A stretch of DNA of 64,000 nt from Hibiscus mutabilis (Eukaryota > Streptophyta > Magnoliopsida > Malvales > Malvaceae): NCBI GenBank assembly GCA_019671005.1, contig CM033752.1, positions 2,418,001-2,482,000 of the forward strand. The letters are read 5' to 3'. The notes beneath the pieces are model-generated. The model was not told the origin of the DNA and searched no databases. It was given only the letters and a program-made list of their open reading frames with translations. The stretch's first letter is position 1; each line of letters opens with the position of its first letter. Below, piece by piece: positions 11,604-23,819 of this stretch. Both the position numbers and the translations under genes were made by a program.

Positions 11604-14600
11604 TGTAATCACTCATTTTTATCCGTCTCAGAAAATCTCATATATTAGCATAATAATTAAACGATATTGTTATTGCATATATATACGTACATTATTATGT
11701 GTGTTTATTATGCACATGTGACTAATATATATGTGATATATGTGTGTCGTATGTATATGTGCATGTCATGTATGCATTGTTTGTATATGTACAATGTGTG
11801 TATATTTATAATAACTATGTGTGATCAAATATATGTTTGTATTATGTAGTTGAGTGTATGTGTATGTTATATATATATATATGAGTGTGTGTGTGTATAT
11901 GCATTATTTATTAGTTATATTATTAATATTGCATGTATTATATAAGATATGTATGTATATTGTGTGATAGGATTGTTCTAATGTGCTCGCATGTTGCATG
12001 TATGTGCATCATTATCGTGTATTTCATTAATGTGTATAAGTATATGTACGTGTGTTGCATATGAATTAATAATATTATTAGGGTATTAATATTATTACGT
12101 ACTGGTATTATTAGTATACATATGTATCATATATTAATGTAAAAGCATATCTAAAATAATGAAACCCATATTATAAGTGTCCAAGTCCATATACAAATAT
12201 TTAAAACCCAAAAAAAAATTACACCGGGCCCCAAACCGGCCAACCCATAACCTAAAAAAGCCCTAATTACTTCTGACATAAAAAACCCTAATATGATCTT
12301 TTATTTTGCAGCCGCCATCATCTTGGTCATTGGATCAAATCTCGATCCAACAGTCCAGATTGGTCTGAGATGACCTTCCATCTGTCGCGCGTGATGCCAC
12401 TTGCTGTCCAGCTATCTTCCACGCGTTTGTCCATCCACATCGCCAGCGCCACATGTCGTGCATCAAGCCGTAGATCTTCATGCAATCCCAGTCGTTGGAT
12501 CAAATCTGATAAAATGGCCAGGGATGGATCTGGCCGAGAGACACACCAGCTCCGCCACGTGGCTACATCACCGCTCTGCCCGCTTCTGCCGTACATTTCC
12601 CCTCACTGGCCGTACCGTCTAGACATGCCAAAAAACATAAAAAGTGAAGGAAATCAGATCACAACATCAAAAACAATATTTTCATTTATTATAACTTGTT
12701 TGTGTAAACAAAAAAAATCAAAATCAAAATATGATATATATCAGTTGTAACCAAGCATTTGGTACTCAGATTCAACTTTCCAAAAATAAAAAAATGAGAG
12801 AATTTTAGTGGTATTTTCACCTCTTTTCCTTTACATGCATTCTAATATAAAAAAAATAAATAAAAAAAGATATTCGAAAGTTTTACCCCGTCGTCGTGAT
12901 GGCCGCCGTCTGATAACAAGCCTCGCGGTTTTTCTTCCGAAGTGTGTGGGGTGAGTCAGATGGTCATTTTTAGGGGGTTTTGCTAAAAAATGGTTTCAGT
13001 CTAAATAAAAAAAAGAAGAAGGGAAAAGGATTTCTAAACCTTGTTTTGAAAAATCATGAATAGATCTAGTTTTAAAAAAACGATGAGGGTTTCTTTTCTG
13101 GTTTTTTTGAGGTCACCGGCGCCGGTGAATGGCGACCGGTGAAGGTCGACACTGCGGGGTTGGTCAGTTTCGAGAGATTGGGAGAATGTTGGGAGGTTTT
13201 GGTTTTCAAAAAGACAGAGAAAATGTTTTATTTTAAGGGTTGAGGAAAAAATGCAAAAAGAATTAAAAGAATCTAATAAATCCTTTTTATAGGTGTTTTA
13301 GTTTTAAAATGGGAAAATCCCCTTTTAGTCCCTCCTCCCTTCCTATATTTTCACTCTGGGCTTGCCACAGGGTTTATTTACACCCTCAGTCCTCCTCTGT
13401 TTTTTAAAATTCTCAATCTTGTCACTAAGTTTCATTAAGTTAGATTTGTAAAGGGGTAAATTACCCTAGAAGCCATTCCACGTTTTTATATTTTCAAAAC
13501 TATCTTGTTGCATGGGTAAATTACTCTAAAAGTCCTCATGAGTTCTGGCCAGTTTGTAATCTTGTCCCTAAATTGTGTTTTTATTGTTTTGATTTTTGTC
13601 ATTCCGTTTCATTTTATTTCATTTCAGTCCCTTTTTTATGTTTTAATTATTTATGTTATTTGCCTTTTATTTTGTGTTTTTAGTATGTTTATGTTGCTCA
13701 TCATATTCATATTGTTTTTTATATCATTTTTTATGTTTTTTTATATAGGTGTGTTGCATCATGCTTTTATGTTATTTAATTTATTTGTTTGTATTGTACA
13801 TGTTTTTCTTTATGTTTTATGTTTTAGTTTAGTTTAGTTTATATATCATGTCTACCTATGATTAGCATATCCATTTTTGTTCTTTATTTTTTTTATACAT
13901 TCATTGTCTTAATCATGTTTATTTATGTATGTTTTCTTTCACATGCATTATCATGCTAATGTGTTTAGCTTTGTTTGTTCATGATATATATGTTAGCATA
14001 AATTTTACGTTCATTTTGCATTTTAGGTTATATGGTAGTGTGTGATTTTAATTACATGTTAATATTTTGGTGTGTATATATATATGTGTGTATATTTTGG
14101 TCATTTCGTTTTTAGGTCATGTGTTAGTTTAGGAAAAATGTTTATATGCATGTCATGCATTTGTTTTGTATGATAATATTTGATATGTTTAAGTATGCTA
14201 TAGTTAGTTAGTTAATTTTGAAGCATGTTTTTTCACAATGTTTATGTTTATATTTTGTTTTATTATGATATGTTACATTGTTTTTGTTCATGCATTTTAT
14301 TTTTGTTTAATATTCTGATATTCATGTTTTTATATTTTTAGTACCATGTCAATGTGAATGTATGTTTTTAAATTGTTTTCTAAGATTACGCAACGGAATA
14401 TTAAATGTCAATGCGGTGCCTTTTTATTCGAGCGTAAACGTGGCCAGTATCAAGCGCAGTGATGGTGGTCTATCGGTTTATTCTCGAATAACGAGGCCCT
14501 TAAAATTTACTCGCATTTATAACTAAATTTTAATTTAATCGTCACTTTAATTCGAAAAGTTTAATATTAATAAAGCAGTAATTATTAAAGTACCAATTTT

Positions 14601-14825
14601 GGGCGGTGTGGGCGTGCTAATCCTTCCCCGTGCGTAACCGACTCCCAAACCCAACATTTTAAAAATCTCTGGTTTTATGGTGCCCGACCTACCTTAGTGG
14701 CTGGTGGCCACTCCACTCTTAAAATGAAACATAGTTTTTCCAAAACCCCACGGAAAACATTATTTTTAGTACCCTAAGTACCTTGAAACCCATTTTTTAG
14801 TGAACACTCGAAAGAGATCGCTACA
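11604..14825 (+). repeat. LTR 2 of element B (middle, mosaic)
   Basis: It starts TGTAATCACTC after a purine tract and ends GCTACA before a second primer site; 3222 bp. Its first ~1.9 kb follows LTR 3 (for example 12,395-12,410, 12,890-12,960 and 13,110-13,180). From about 14,105 to the end it follows LTR 1. The zone between (about 13,550-14,100) has alternating matches. It serves as 3' LTR of the left unit and 5' LTR of the right unit. Confidence 0.88.
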
Positions 14826-14827
14826 GA

Positions 14828-14845
14828 TGGCGACTCCGCTGGGGA
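14828..14845 (+). other. Primer binding site of element B, internal copy 2
   Basis: TGGCGACTCCGCTGGGGA, identical to 9725-9742 and two bases after the end of LTR 2. Confidence 0.8.
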
Positions 14846-15497
14846 ACATTTTTTTCAAAAAAAAGGAGAGTCAAGCTTTTTAAATAATTACCGCTTTATT
14901 AATATCAGAAGTTTTAGATTAAATTGACTATTAAATTAACGTTTGGTTATAATTGCGCGTTTATTTTAACGCATTTAAAATTTGGCATATAAACCCGTCC
15001 TTTTAAGTAGGGGGAAACGTTAGTGCTTTAGTGAGGATATCATTCCTCCGTATGGGCCTAGCAAAGTACCTTCGGGGCTCGAGTACCTTATGCTTTCGTG
15101 AGGATATCGTTCCTTCGTAGGGGCATAAGCGAATGGGTCTTCCTGAATTGAACCCGATTGAAAGGAGCCTATAATGGGTGATGATCGGGGTCCTTGCTAC
15201 CCTTAGTAGGGGACATCAAGGACAATTCGGGTACCGTCTAGCACCAACACTGCATATAGAGAACATAAAAAGCGCACCATTTTCAGAGCCATGCGGATAA
15301 CCTAGGTGTTTTAGACGAAATGTAAATAGGGTTGTTTTGTTTGTTTAACTTGTTTAATTTGCCCTTTATTTATGTATTTATTGATTTTAACCTGTACTAA
15401 CTCATTTCCTTTTTGTTTTGTTTTTGCATATATCATCGCATTCTCATTACATAGTGCATTTATTCCCGAGTGGTTTCTCCCATAATAAAGATTGTTC
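14846..15497 (+). other. Untranslated leader of element B, copy 2
   Basis: It matches the leader of copy 1 and has no supported ORF. It holds the same GTGAGGATATC-type repeated phrases. Confidence 0.6.
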
Positions 15498-16220
15498 ATG
15501 ATGAAACAAGGGTTCTTTGACGTGACGATAGGGGGTTCGATTCCAGAGTTCCATCTCGAAGCTAGATCGGGGGCAGTAGAAGAAGGACCGTTCAGAGACT
15601 TCAGGTTAGATTCGACAAGCAGTGTTAGTTCTGGTAACAAGCGTGGTGGAGTACAAGAGTTAAAGAAGCAAATGGCCGATATGATGAACCAGATAAGTGC
15701 TATGATGAAAGGTAAGCAGCCTGCCGAACTCAGAGAAAAATCGATCAATGATCAGAATATAAAACAGAATAGTCAGAATGTTAAGATAGACAACACCGTT
15801 AAATACGACAAGTTGAATCCTTTTGTGATCAATTTCAAGAAACAGACAGGTGGCATATATGGGGAAGATACCCAGGAAATAGAGGCAAGACTAGGAGAAG
15901 CCCGAGAATCAAATGACGTAAAGAGGCATTGTCCTATACCTATTAGATACTCCGAGCTGCTTCCGTTGCTCATTGAAAGGAATCTTATCATACCGGTGAA
16001 GTTTGTACCAAAGAGACCTCCTTATCCTAAGGATTACAACATACGTATATGGTGCAGCTACCACATAGGGGGTTTGGGTCATCACGCTGAGAATTGTGGA
16101 GCCTTGATGAACAGAGATCAAGATCTTACCAAGATGGGAGTTTTGGGTTTCGAAGACGGACAACCCCGATTTTATAATGAGCCAGCCATTTCCCAAGTGG
16201 CAAAGTCGAAGAGGGGTTGA
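15498..16220 (+). CDS. Gag C-terminal-like protein of non-autonomous element B
   Basis: This is an open frame of 240 codons from the ATG at 15,498; a longer reading starts only at a TTG. Residues ~45-75 look helical (GVQELKKQMADMMNQISAMM). Residues ~145-165 (IRYSELLPLLIERNLI) match the segment before the Gag zinc knuckle in the Ogre-like element at 46,145-46,363. A knuckle-like C..H.....H....C follows (WCSYHIGGLGHHAENC), then TKMGVLGFEDGQP. This is the C-terminal part of a Tat/Ogre Gag, which packages element RNA. Capsid-forming N-terminal Gag, protease and pol are absent, so any movement would need proteins from a full element. Whether it is translated is unknown. Confidence 0.7.
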   Translation: MMKQGFFDVTIGGSIPEFHLEARSGAVEEGPFRDFRLDSTSSVSSGNKRGGVQELKKQMADMMNQISAMMKGKQPAELREKSINDQNIKQNSQNVKIDNTVKYDKLNPFVINFKKQTGGIYGEDTQEIEARLGEARESNDVKRHCPIPIRYSELLPLLIERNLIIPVKFVPKRPPYPKDYNIRIWCSYHIGGLGHHAENCGALMNRDQDLTKMGVLGFEDGQPRFYNEPAISQVAKSKRG

Positions 16221-16300
16221 TGCCCAGTCCAAGGTTCGGGTAACATAGAAGGGGGTCACTCAAGTGAGACAAATTCAGGAGTCGAAAGTAAAAGCATTTA

Positions 16301-16591
16301 GAAGATGAACTTACATTCGAGTACGGCCAGCTCAAGTAGAAGAGGTATGATCTGATCAAGAAACCGAAGGGTATACATTACGAGTACCAGAAGTTGCACT
16401 TTGAATTCAAGAATGCCGGTCTGGGTTACACCTCTGAAGAATGGGTTAATGGCATGACTCAGCTGAAGAACGATTTGGAACGTTGGAGACAGAAATGCAA
16501 GACTAGTAAAAATAAAGCCAAATCATTGTCACAGAAGCTGAAAGAAGCTAAGAGTCAATGCGACATCCTCCAAAGTGATTTGTCCCCATAG
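16301..16591 (+). pseudogene. Coiled-coil fragment of element B
   Basis: The frame reads EDELTFEYGQLK, a stop, then a charged helical stretch (YEYQKLHFEFKNAGLG, SEEWVNGMTQLKNDLERW, SLSQKLKEAKSQ). It ends in SDLSP and a stop. It matches the coiled-coil segment of the Ogre-like element at 48,339-48,584 (YKKLRTSARYADLG). In that element the coiled coil precedes Gag, but here it follows the Gag knuckle. The counterpart in internal copy 1 is at about 11,190-11,470. Confidence 0.6.
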
Positions 16592-16712
16592 AACATCTTT
16601 CATTCAGACCAAAAGCTTTCATTACATCAGGTATTAGGAGTTTACAGATAGCGGTGAGCTCTAGCACCTAATTTCTTGACCTCATTCAATAGTCTCGTCA
16701 GCTTGAACAAGC

Positions 16713-16721
16713 AAAGAGGGG
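16713..16721 (+). other. Polypurine tract of element B
   Basis: AAAGAGGGG, four bases before LTR 3. It is the likely plus-strand primer. The counterpart before LTR 2 (11,592-11,599) has lost one G. Confidence 0.7.
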
Positions 16722-16725
16722 CAAT

Positions 16726-19700
16726 TGTAATCACTCATTTTTATCTGGTCTGTAAATCTCATATATTAGCATAATAATTAAACGATATTGTTATTGCATA
16801 TATATACGTACATTATTATGTGTGTTTATTATGCACATGTGACTAATATATATGTGATATATGTGTGTCGTATGTATATGTGCATGTCATGTATGCATTG
16901 TTTGTATATGTACAATGTGTGTATATTTATAATAACTATGTGTGATCAAATATATGTTTGTATTATGTAGTTGAGTGTATGTGTATGTTATATATATATA
17001 TATGAGTGTGTGTGTGTATATGCATTATTTATTAGTTATATTATTAATATTGCATGTATTATATAAGATATGTATGTATATTGTGTGATAGGATTGTTCT
17101 AATGTGCTCGCATGTTGCATGTATGTGCATCATTATCGTATTTCATTAATGTGTATAAGTATATGTACGTGTGTTTGCATATGAATTAATAATATTATTA
17201 GGTATTAATATTATTACGTACTGGTATTATTAGTATACATATGTATCATATATTAATGTAAAAGCATATCTAAAATAATGAAACCCATATTATAAGTGTC
17301 CAAGTCCATATACAAATATTTAAAACCCAAAAAAAAATTACACCGGGCCCCAAACCGGCCAACCCATAACCTAAAAAAGCCCTAATTACTTCTGACATAA
17401 AAAACCCTAATATGATCTTTTATTTTGCAGCCGCCATCATCTTGGTCATTGGATCAAATCTCGATCCAACAGTCCAGATTGGTCTGAGATGACCTTCCAT
17501 CTGTCGCGCGTGATGCCACTTGCTGTCCAGCTGTCTTCCACACGCGCGTGTGGTGCATCAAGCCGTAGATCTTCATGCAATCCCAGTCGTTGGATCAAAT
17601 CTGATAAAATGGCCAGGGATGGATCTGGCCGAGAGACACACCAGCTCCGCCACGTGGCTACATCACCGCTCTGCCCGCTTCTGCCGTACATTTCCCCTCA
17701 CTGGCCGTACCGTCTAGACATGCCAAAAAACATAAAAAGTGAAGGAAATCAGATCACAACATCAAAAACAATATTTTCATTTATTATAACTTGTTTGTGT
17801 AAACAAAAAAAATCAAAATCAAAATATGATATATATCAGTTGTAACCAAGCATTTGGTACTCAGATTCAACTTTCCAGAAATAAAAAAATGAGAGAATTT
17901 CAGTGGTATTTTCACCTCTTTTCCTTCGCATGCATTCTAATATAAAAAAATAAATAAAAAAAGATATTCGAAAGTTTTACCCCGTCGTCGTGATGGCCGC
18001 CGTCTGATAACAAGCCTCGCGGTTTTTCTTCCGAAGTGTGTGGGGTGAGTCAGATGGTCATTTTTAGGGGGTTTTGCTAAAAAATGGTTTCAGTCTAAAT
18101 AAAAAAAAGAAGAAGGGAAAAGGATTTCTAAACCTTGTTTTGAAATATCGTGAATAGATCTAGTTTTAAAAAAACGATGAGGGTTTCTTTTCTGGTTTTT
18201 TTGAGGTCACCGGCGCCGGTGAATGGCGACCGGTGAAGGTCGACACTGCGGGGTTGGTCAGTTTCGAGAGATTGGGAGAATGTTGGGAGGTTTTGGTTTT
18301 CAAAAAGACAGAGAAAATGTTTTATTTTAAGGGTTGAGGGAAAATGGCAAAAGGGAATTAAAAGAATCTAATAAATCCTTTTTATAGGCGTTTTAGTTTT
18401 AAAATTGGTGAAATCCCCTCTTTAGTCCCTTCGCCCTTCCTATATTTTCACTCTGGGCTTGCCACAGGGTTTATTTACACCCTCAGTCCTCCTCTGTTTT
18501 TTAAAATTCTCAATCTTGTCACTAAGTTTCATTAAGTTAGATTTGTAAAGGGGTAAATTACCCTAGAAGCCATTCCACGTTTTTATATTTTCAAAACTAT
18601 CTTGTTGCATGGGTAAATTACTCTAAAAGTCCTCATGAGTTCTGGCCAGTTTGTAATCTCGTCCCTAAATTGTGTTTTTATTGTTTTGATTTCTGTTATT
18701 CTGTTTCATTTTATTTCATTTCAGTCCATTTTTTATGTTTTAATTATTTATGTTATTTGCCTTTTATTTTGTGTTTTTAGTATGTTTATGTTGCTCATCA
18801 TATTCATATTGCTTTTTTTATATCATGTTTTTTATGTTTTTTTATATAGGTGTGTTGTATCATGCTTTTATGTTGTTTAATTTATTTGTTTGTATTGTAC
18901 ATGTTTTTCTTTATGTGTTATGTTTTAGTTTAGTTTAGTTTATATATCATGTCTACCTATGATTAGCATATCCATTTTTGTTCTTTATTTTTTTATACAT
19001 TCATTGTCTTCATCATGTTTATTTATGTATGTCTTCTTTCACATGCATTATCATGCTAATGTGTTTAGCTTTGTTTGTTCATGATATATATGTTAGCATA
19101 AATTTTACGTTCATTTTGCATTTTAGGTTATATGGTAGTGTGTGATTTTAATTACATGTTAATATTTTGGTGTGTATATATATATATGTGTGTGTGTATG
19201 TTATGTGTATCCTTTAGGTCCATTTCGTATTTTTAGGTCATGTGTTAGTTTAGGAAAAATGTTTATATGCATGTCGTGCATTTGTTTTGTATGATAATAT
19301 TTGATATGTTTAAGTATGCTATAGTTAGTTAGTTAATTTTGAAGCATGTTTTTTTCGTAACTTTTATGTTTATATTTTGTTTAATTATGATATGTTACGT
19401 TGTTTTTGTTCATGCATTTTATTTTTGTTTAATATTATGATATTCGTGATTTTATATTTTTAGTACCATGTCAATGTGAATGTATGTTTTTAAATTGTTT
19501 TATAAGATTACGCAACGGAATATTAATTGTCAATGCGGTGACCCTTTATTCGAGCGTAAACGTGGCCAGTATCAAGCGCAGTGATGGTGGTCTATCGGCT
19601 TATTATCGAATAACGGGGCCCTTAAAATTTACTCGCATTTATAATCGAATTTTAATTTAATCATCACTTTAATCCGGAAAGTTTAATATTAATAAAGCGG

Positions 19701-19955
19701 TAATTATTAAAGTACCAATTTTGGGCGGTGTAGGGGTGTTAATCCTTCCCCATCCGTAACCGACTCCCAAACCCAACATTTTAAAAATCTTTGGTTTTAT
19801 GGTGCCCGGCCTACCTTAGTGGCCGGTGGCAACTCCACTTTTAAAATGAAACATAGTTTTTCCAAAACCCCACGGAAAACATTATTTTTATTACCCGAAA
19901 TACCCTAAGTACGTCGAAACCCGTTTTTAGCAAATGCTCAAAAGAGATAACTACA
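16726..19955 (+). repeat. LTR 3 of element B
   Basis: It starts TGTAATCACTC and ends ACTACA, 3230 bp. It is nearly identical to LTR 2 in the first part, apart from a ~25-bp deletion near 17,540. It differs from both others at many sites after about 18,650 (for example 19,190-19,230 and 19,350-19,370). The end is followed at once by integrase sequence of element A. Confidence 0.88.
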
Positions 19956-20309
19956 TATAGAGCCTTGGATATTCGACTCAATGTTAGCACAACTTTTGAT
20001 TCTCAAACAGATGGACAATCAGAGCGAACTATTCAGATTTTGGAGGATATGTTAAAGGCATGTGTGATTGAATTCAAAGGATCAAGATGTAGTTGGGCCT
20101 AAGCGAATTAAAGAAGTTAAAGATAAGGTAAAGTTGATAAAACATGGTGTCAAAGAACTAAATAAATAAGTCAATTTCGCTTGTTAAAGTTCTTTGACGA
20201 AATCATAAAGTTGAGGAAATGACTTGGGAAAGAAAAGAAGATATGAGAAAGCAGTTTCCCCACCTTTTTGAACCAGGTACGTGTTGAAAATTCGAGGAAG
20301 AATTTTCTT
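19956..20309 (+). pseudogene. Integrase C-terminus and chromodomain-like tail of element A
   Basis: It resumes the split integrase: ALDIRLNVSTTFDSQTDGQS, then ERTIQILEDMLKACVIEF, the distal catalytic core with the conserved Glu context. Stops begin at about 20,099. Farther on, in other frames, EMTWERKEDMRKQFPHLF and EPGT match the chromodomain-like end of Tekay/Del chromoviruses, which targets integration to heterochromatin. It lies directly before the purine tract and 3' LTR. Confidence 0.8.
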
Positions 20310-20320
20310 AAGGGGAAGAG
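20310..20320 (+). other. Polypurine tract of element A
   Basis: AAGGGGAAGAG, three bases before TGTAATATCCC, the start of the 3' LTR. Confidence 0.75.
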
Positions 20321-20323
20321 AAT

Positions 20324-23300
20324 TGTAATATCCCAATTTTTGGCTAGTGACCAAAATGTAAAATTTGAAAGTTTTGTGGCTAAAGTATAAACTTTGGAAA
20401 AGTTCAAGGATCAAAGTGTAATTTTCAAAAGTCATGTATTTTAACCCCTTAAATGAATATTTTACCCCCAAGAATGACGTTTTCGTGTTACCCGGATTTT
20501 TTGTACGGAGTTTGTATTAATGGCTATAAAGCGATAAAGTTAGAAAAAATATTCTGATAATCGGATCGAGCTAAAATTTCAGAGATAGTTTCATGGACCT
20601 TAGAAGAGTCATAAAATATCATTTTATTAATTTTTGGATGTTAAAAATATCGGGAAAAATTTAAATCGATTGAAATGACATGGAATAGAAATTTTGTGAA
20701 TAAGTTGATCGGTAAAGGGCATTTTGGTCATTTCGCCCAAAAGGGAAATGGAAGGAATTTTGAGATTTCTTTTATTGATGAATATTTGCTGATTAGAATC
20801 CAAATAAGCCCAGTTGGAATGTTACAAAATGGCAAATTAGAAATATAGATCTAGTTGGGGTATTTTTGGAAAATGGAATTTATTGAATTAAAAATTCATT
20901 TTTTTCATAATACAAGTGTCTTAAATACATGAAATATGAATGAATTATCAGACAAATACCCTCCAAAACCGCGGTGAAGAGAAAAATAAGAGAAAAATTT
21001 TACAAGCTCGATTTAAGCCCCGAATCTCAGTTTTCAGGCAATATTTCGAACTACAAAGTTGTTATACTCTTCGAGCTCTATCTTTTGATGTAAATAATTC
21101 ATAGAATACTTTCTTGGTTGATGAGATTTGATATGAGGGATAAATTAGGGTTTATGAACAAATTGGGGCTTTTATGATTTTATAAATCCATGGTTGATTT
21201 TAAGTTAGAATCATTCTTGTATAATGTTAGAATCATGTTATTGAGTTGGGATTTAAACCCTACATATTTCGGTTTGTATAGAGAAGATTAGGGTTTGTGG
21301 ATTCAAGTCTAACTTAGGGTTTGTGATGTTGGATTAATGATCCAGTAAGCTTGATTTGTTGTTTGGAAGCAAAACCCCAAGTTAAATACATAGGGACCAT
21401 TTCAGCAAGCTTTAAAATTAAGGGACCAGATCTGATTTTTATGAATTTGATGTGTATCTATATTATTAATGATGTTAGAGACATGAAAATAAAGTTAGAA
21501 TGCTAAACCGATGATTAATCGCATTAGTGACCATTTTGACAATTTGTCAAACTTGAATGGCCTATTCGGCAAAGAGGATATGTAGAATGAGTAAATCTGA
21601 TTTTTATTTAAAATGATGGAATTAAGGTAGAAATGTTGATTTGATGACTAATTTGCAAAGTTAAGAAGCTTGAATCCTTATATTGGAAATTTGGTGACCA
21701 TTTTGACAAATTAAGAGAAATTAGAGGAATGAAGGTTTAAGCTTATTTTAATGAAGGATGTAAAGAGAACATATGAATACAAGCTTTACTCTAGCCATTT
21801 GAAGTAAAGTGATGGGACTAAATTGACAAGTAGAGAAATAAGGAGAAGTTGGTGTAAATTTGAAGTTATTCATAGAAAGTTATGTTGGAATTTGAATTAT
21901 GGCAGTAATTTTTAAAATTTGCCATAAATTCTACAAAAATGGTTAGATGGTTGATTTTATACCATTGTAATTATTTGTTATCCTAGTTTCGTTTCCAGCA
22001 AACGGAAACTGATTTCGAGTTTCGAGTTAAAAGATATGAATTTTTAATCGAATAAAGGTCAGAAAAATTATAGAGCAGATTCTGCCTGGACAGCTCCGTG
22101 ATGTGAATGTAAGGAATTTTCAAAAAAAAATTAGATTTTATTAATTTATGTGGCTTATACCTTTAGAACTGTTATCGAATCTAGTTTTTGCGGTAGAAAG
22201 TAAATTGAGATCTAGTATGTATTATGCCTTGTACAAGTAAATCTTTAAAGGTAGCGCAAGATGTCAAAAAAATGGAATTTGTAACATTTTGTATTTAAAT
22301 GTTAGTTAGCAAGCTCGGAAGAGTTAATGGAAGTTCAAATTGGTCACTAAGGACCATAATGAGTTTTTGAATAGTACAAGGAAGAAAGGAAAATATTTAG
22401 AAATTTTATATTCGAATGATTATATTAGACATCATGTTTAAGGTATTGTTAGATTTGAATCTAACAAATATTTTATTTTATTCATGTGATTAATGAAGTC
22501 AAGTACGAATCAAAGAAGGTTCGAGGTACTATGAAAGAAAGGATCGAACTAGGACTTAGTGAGGCATTGTGTTAAGTGGCCAAGGTGAGTGCCTTAATTA
22601 TACATGTGATAAAGGGAGGCTTGCGATAAGTCAACCTTATTTATGAATGCATGATATGATATATGTTGAAGTTGTGTTCTATTGTTTCAATGTGGTAAGT
22701 AATATGGCGAGCAATATGGGGACAATGTTCCTAACATATGACTAAAGAATTTTTTATGATATGTTATGTTCATAAAAAAATAAAGAATAAGTGATGTGTT
22801 TGATACATGATCACTGACTGGAAAATTATTCTTAATAAATAAGCTAATATTGCTTGAATAACATATTGTTTTAAGTATGAGAACTTATCTGTGAAATGTT
22901 ATGATAGTCACTATAACTGATATGTTATTTGAATATGGTAAAAGCAAGTAATATGTATAATACATTGTCAATGCTCTGATAGATATATTTGTTATAGTAT
23001 ACCTGATATTATCTGGGTTATGAACTGCCATTATGATTTATTGATGACATCTGATATGATAACTACTGATCATGATATACATATATTTGTATGCCCAAGT
23101 ATTACAAAGTGAGAGTCCTTGGTATAGTTGGCATGCCATAGAGTCTTAGCAGCTGCATCATTCTGTTCTGATATCTGTCCGTTTGGCACTACAGTGTCAT
23201 ATTTCAGATGACTCGCATACCTAAGGTCTCATAAAGTATACTTTAGGCAAATTTAAAATATTAATAAAAGTGCAGGTAATCTAGCTAGTGAGCTTGGCAA

Positions 23301-23819
23301 AGTCCGTTATGTACTAAGTTTTGTGCAAAGTTTTGGTACTAAGTACGAGAAATAATAGGTTCTCCGTACTCTCTGTATATCTATGTATTTTTTGTAAGAT
23401 CAGTATTTTCTCGATTATGTTAAGCTCGGTAATATTTGTTTTTGTTTGTTTGATATGTTAGGCAAAGAATTAGAATTATGATATAGTTTGCCATGAAATG
23501 CCATAGAAACTGGTTATATTATGGTATGGAAGCATGTTGAAGAATGTCAAGTAAACATGAAGAATTTAATGCAAGTAATTTATCAGTTATACTTAGATAA
23601 GCTAGGTATAAAAATAAGCCTTGAATTATGTTCATGTCAGTTATTTGATAAACTTATATGCTTTGCCTCACTGACTGAATACTTAGCGTGTGTTGTTTCA
23701 CACGTAGGTTATTGGAAACTTACCAGAAGATGAGGCAAGCATGTTGATAAAGTTGCAATATGTCAAACATCAGTAAGACATTCTAATTTATGATATTCTC
23801 TAGTGGGCATGTATCAATT
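20324..23819 (+). repeat. 3' LTR of element A, main part
   Basis: It starts TGTAATATCCC, typical of chromovirus LTRs. The part from about 23,140 to 23,790 aligns with positions 1 to ~640 of the window, the 5' LTR. After 23,790 the alignment to the 5' LTR fades. At 23,820 a different LTR starts, so the 3' LTR is interrupted. Its final bases are found at about 31,789-31,821. The LTR is over 3.5 kb long, AT-rich, and carries no supported gene. Confidence 0.8.

Larger units (their letters stand above)
6510..19955 (+). mobile_element. Compound element B: LTR-internal-LTR-internal-LTR
   Basis: Three related ~3.2-kb LTRs (6510, 11,604, 16,726) alternate with two 1.9-kb internal regions at a period of about 5.1 kb. 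Each internal region starts with a TGGCGACTCCGCTGGGGA primer site and ends with a G-rich purine tract. The outer ends sit inside integrase of element A. The flanks CTTAG (6505-6509) and TATAG (19,956-19,960) match at 3 of 5 bases, so the target duplication is imperfect; removing one copy restores the host reading. The internals code only for Gag-like and coiled-coil pieces. This is therefore a non-autonomous Tat/Ogre-related element enlarged by unequal recombination. Confidence 0.85.

Noticed and set aside
12327..12750. Overlapping frames on both strands at 12,327-12,750, also at 7319 and 17,446
   Set aside because: They lie in the GC-rich block of the LTR, are open on both strands by composition, and change length between LTR copies.
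9723..16725. Direct repeats considered as a CRISPR-like or satellite array
   Set aside because: The repeat unit is a 5.1-kb LTR-plus-internal module with primer site and purine tract; it is a retrotransposon array.
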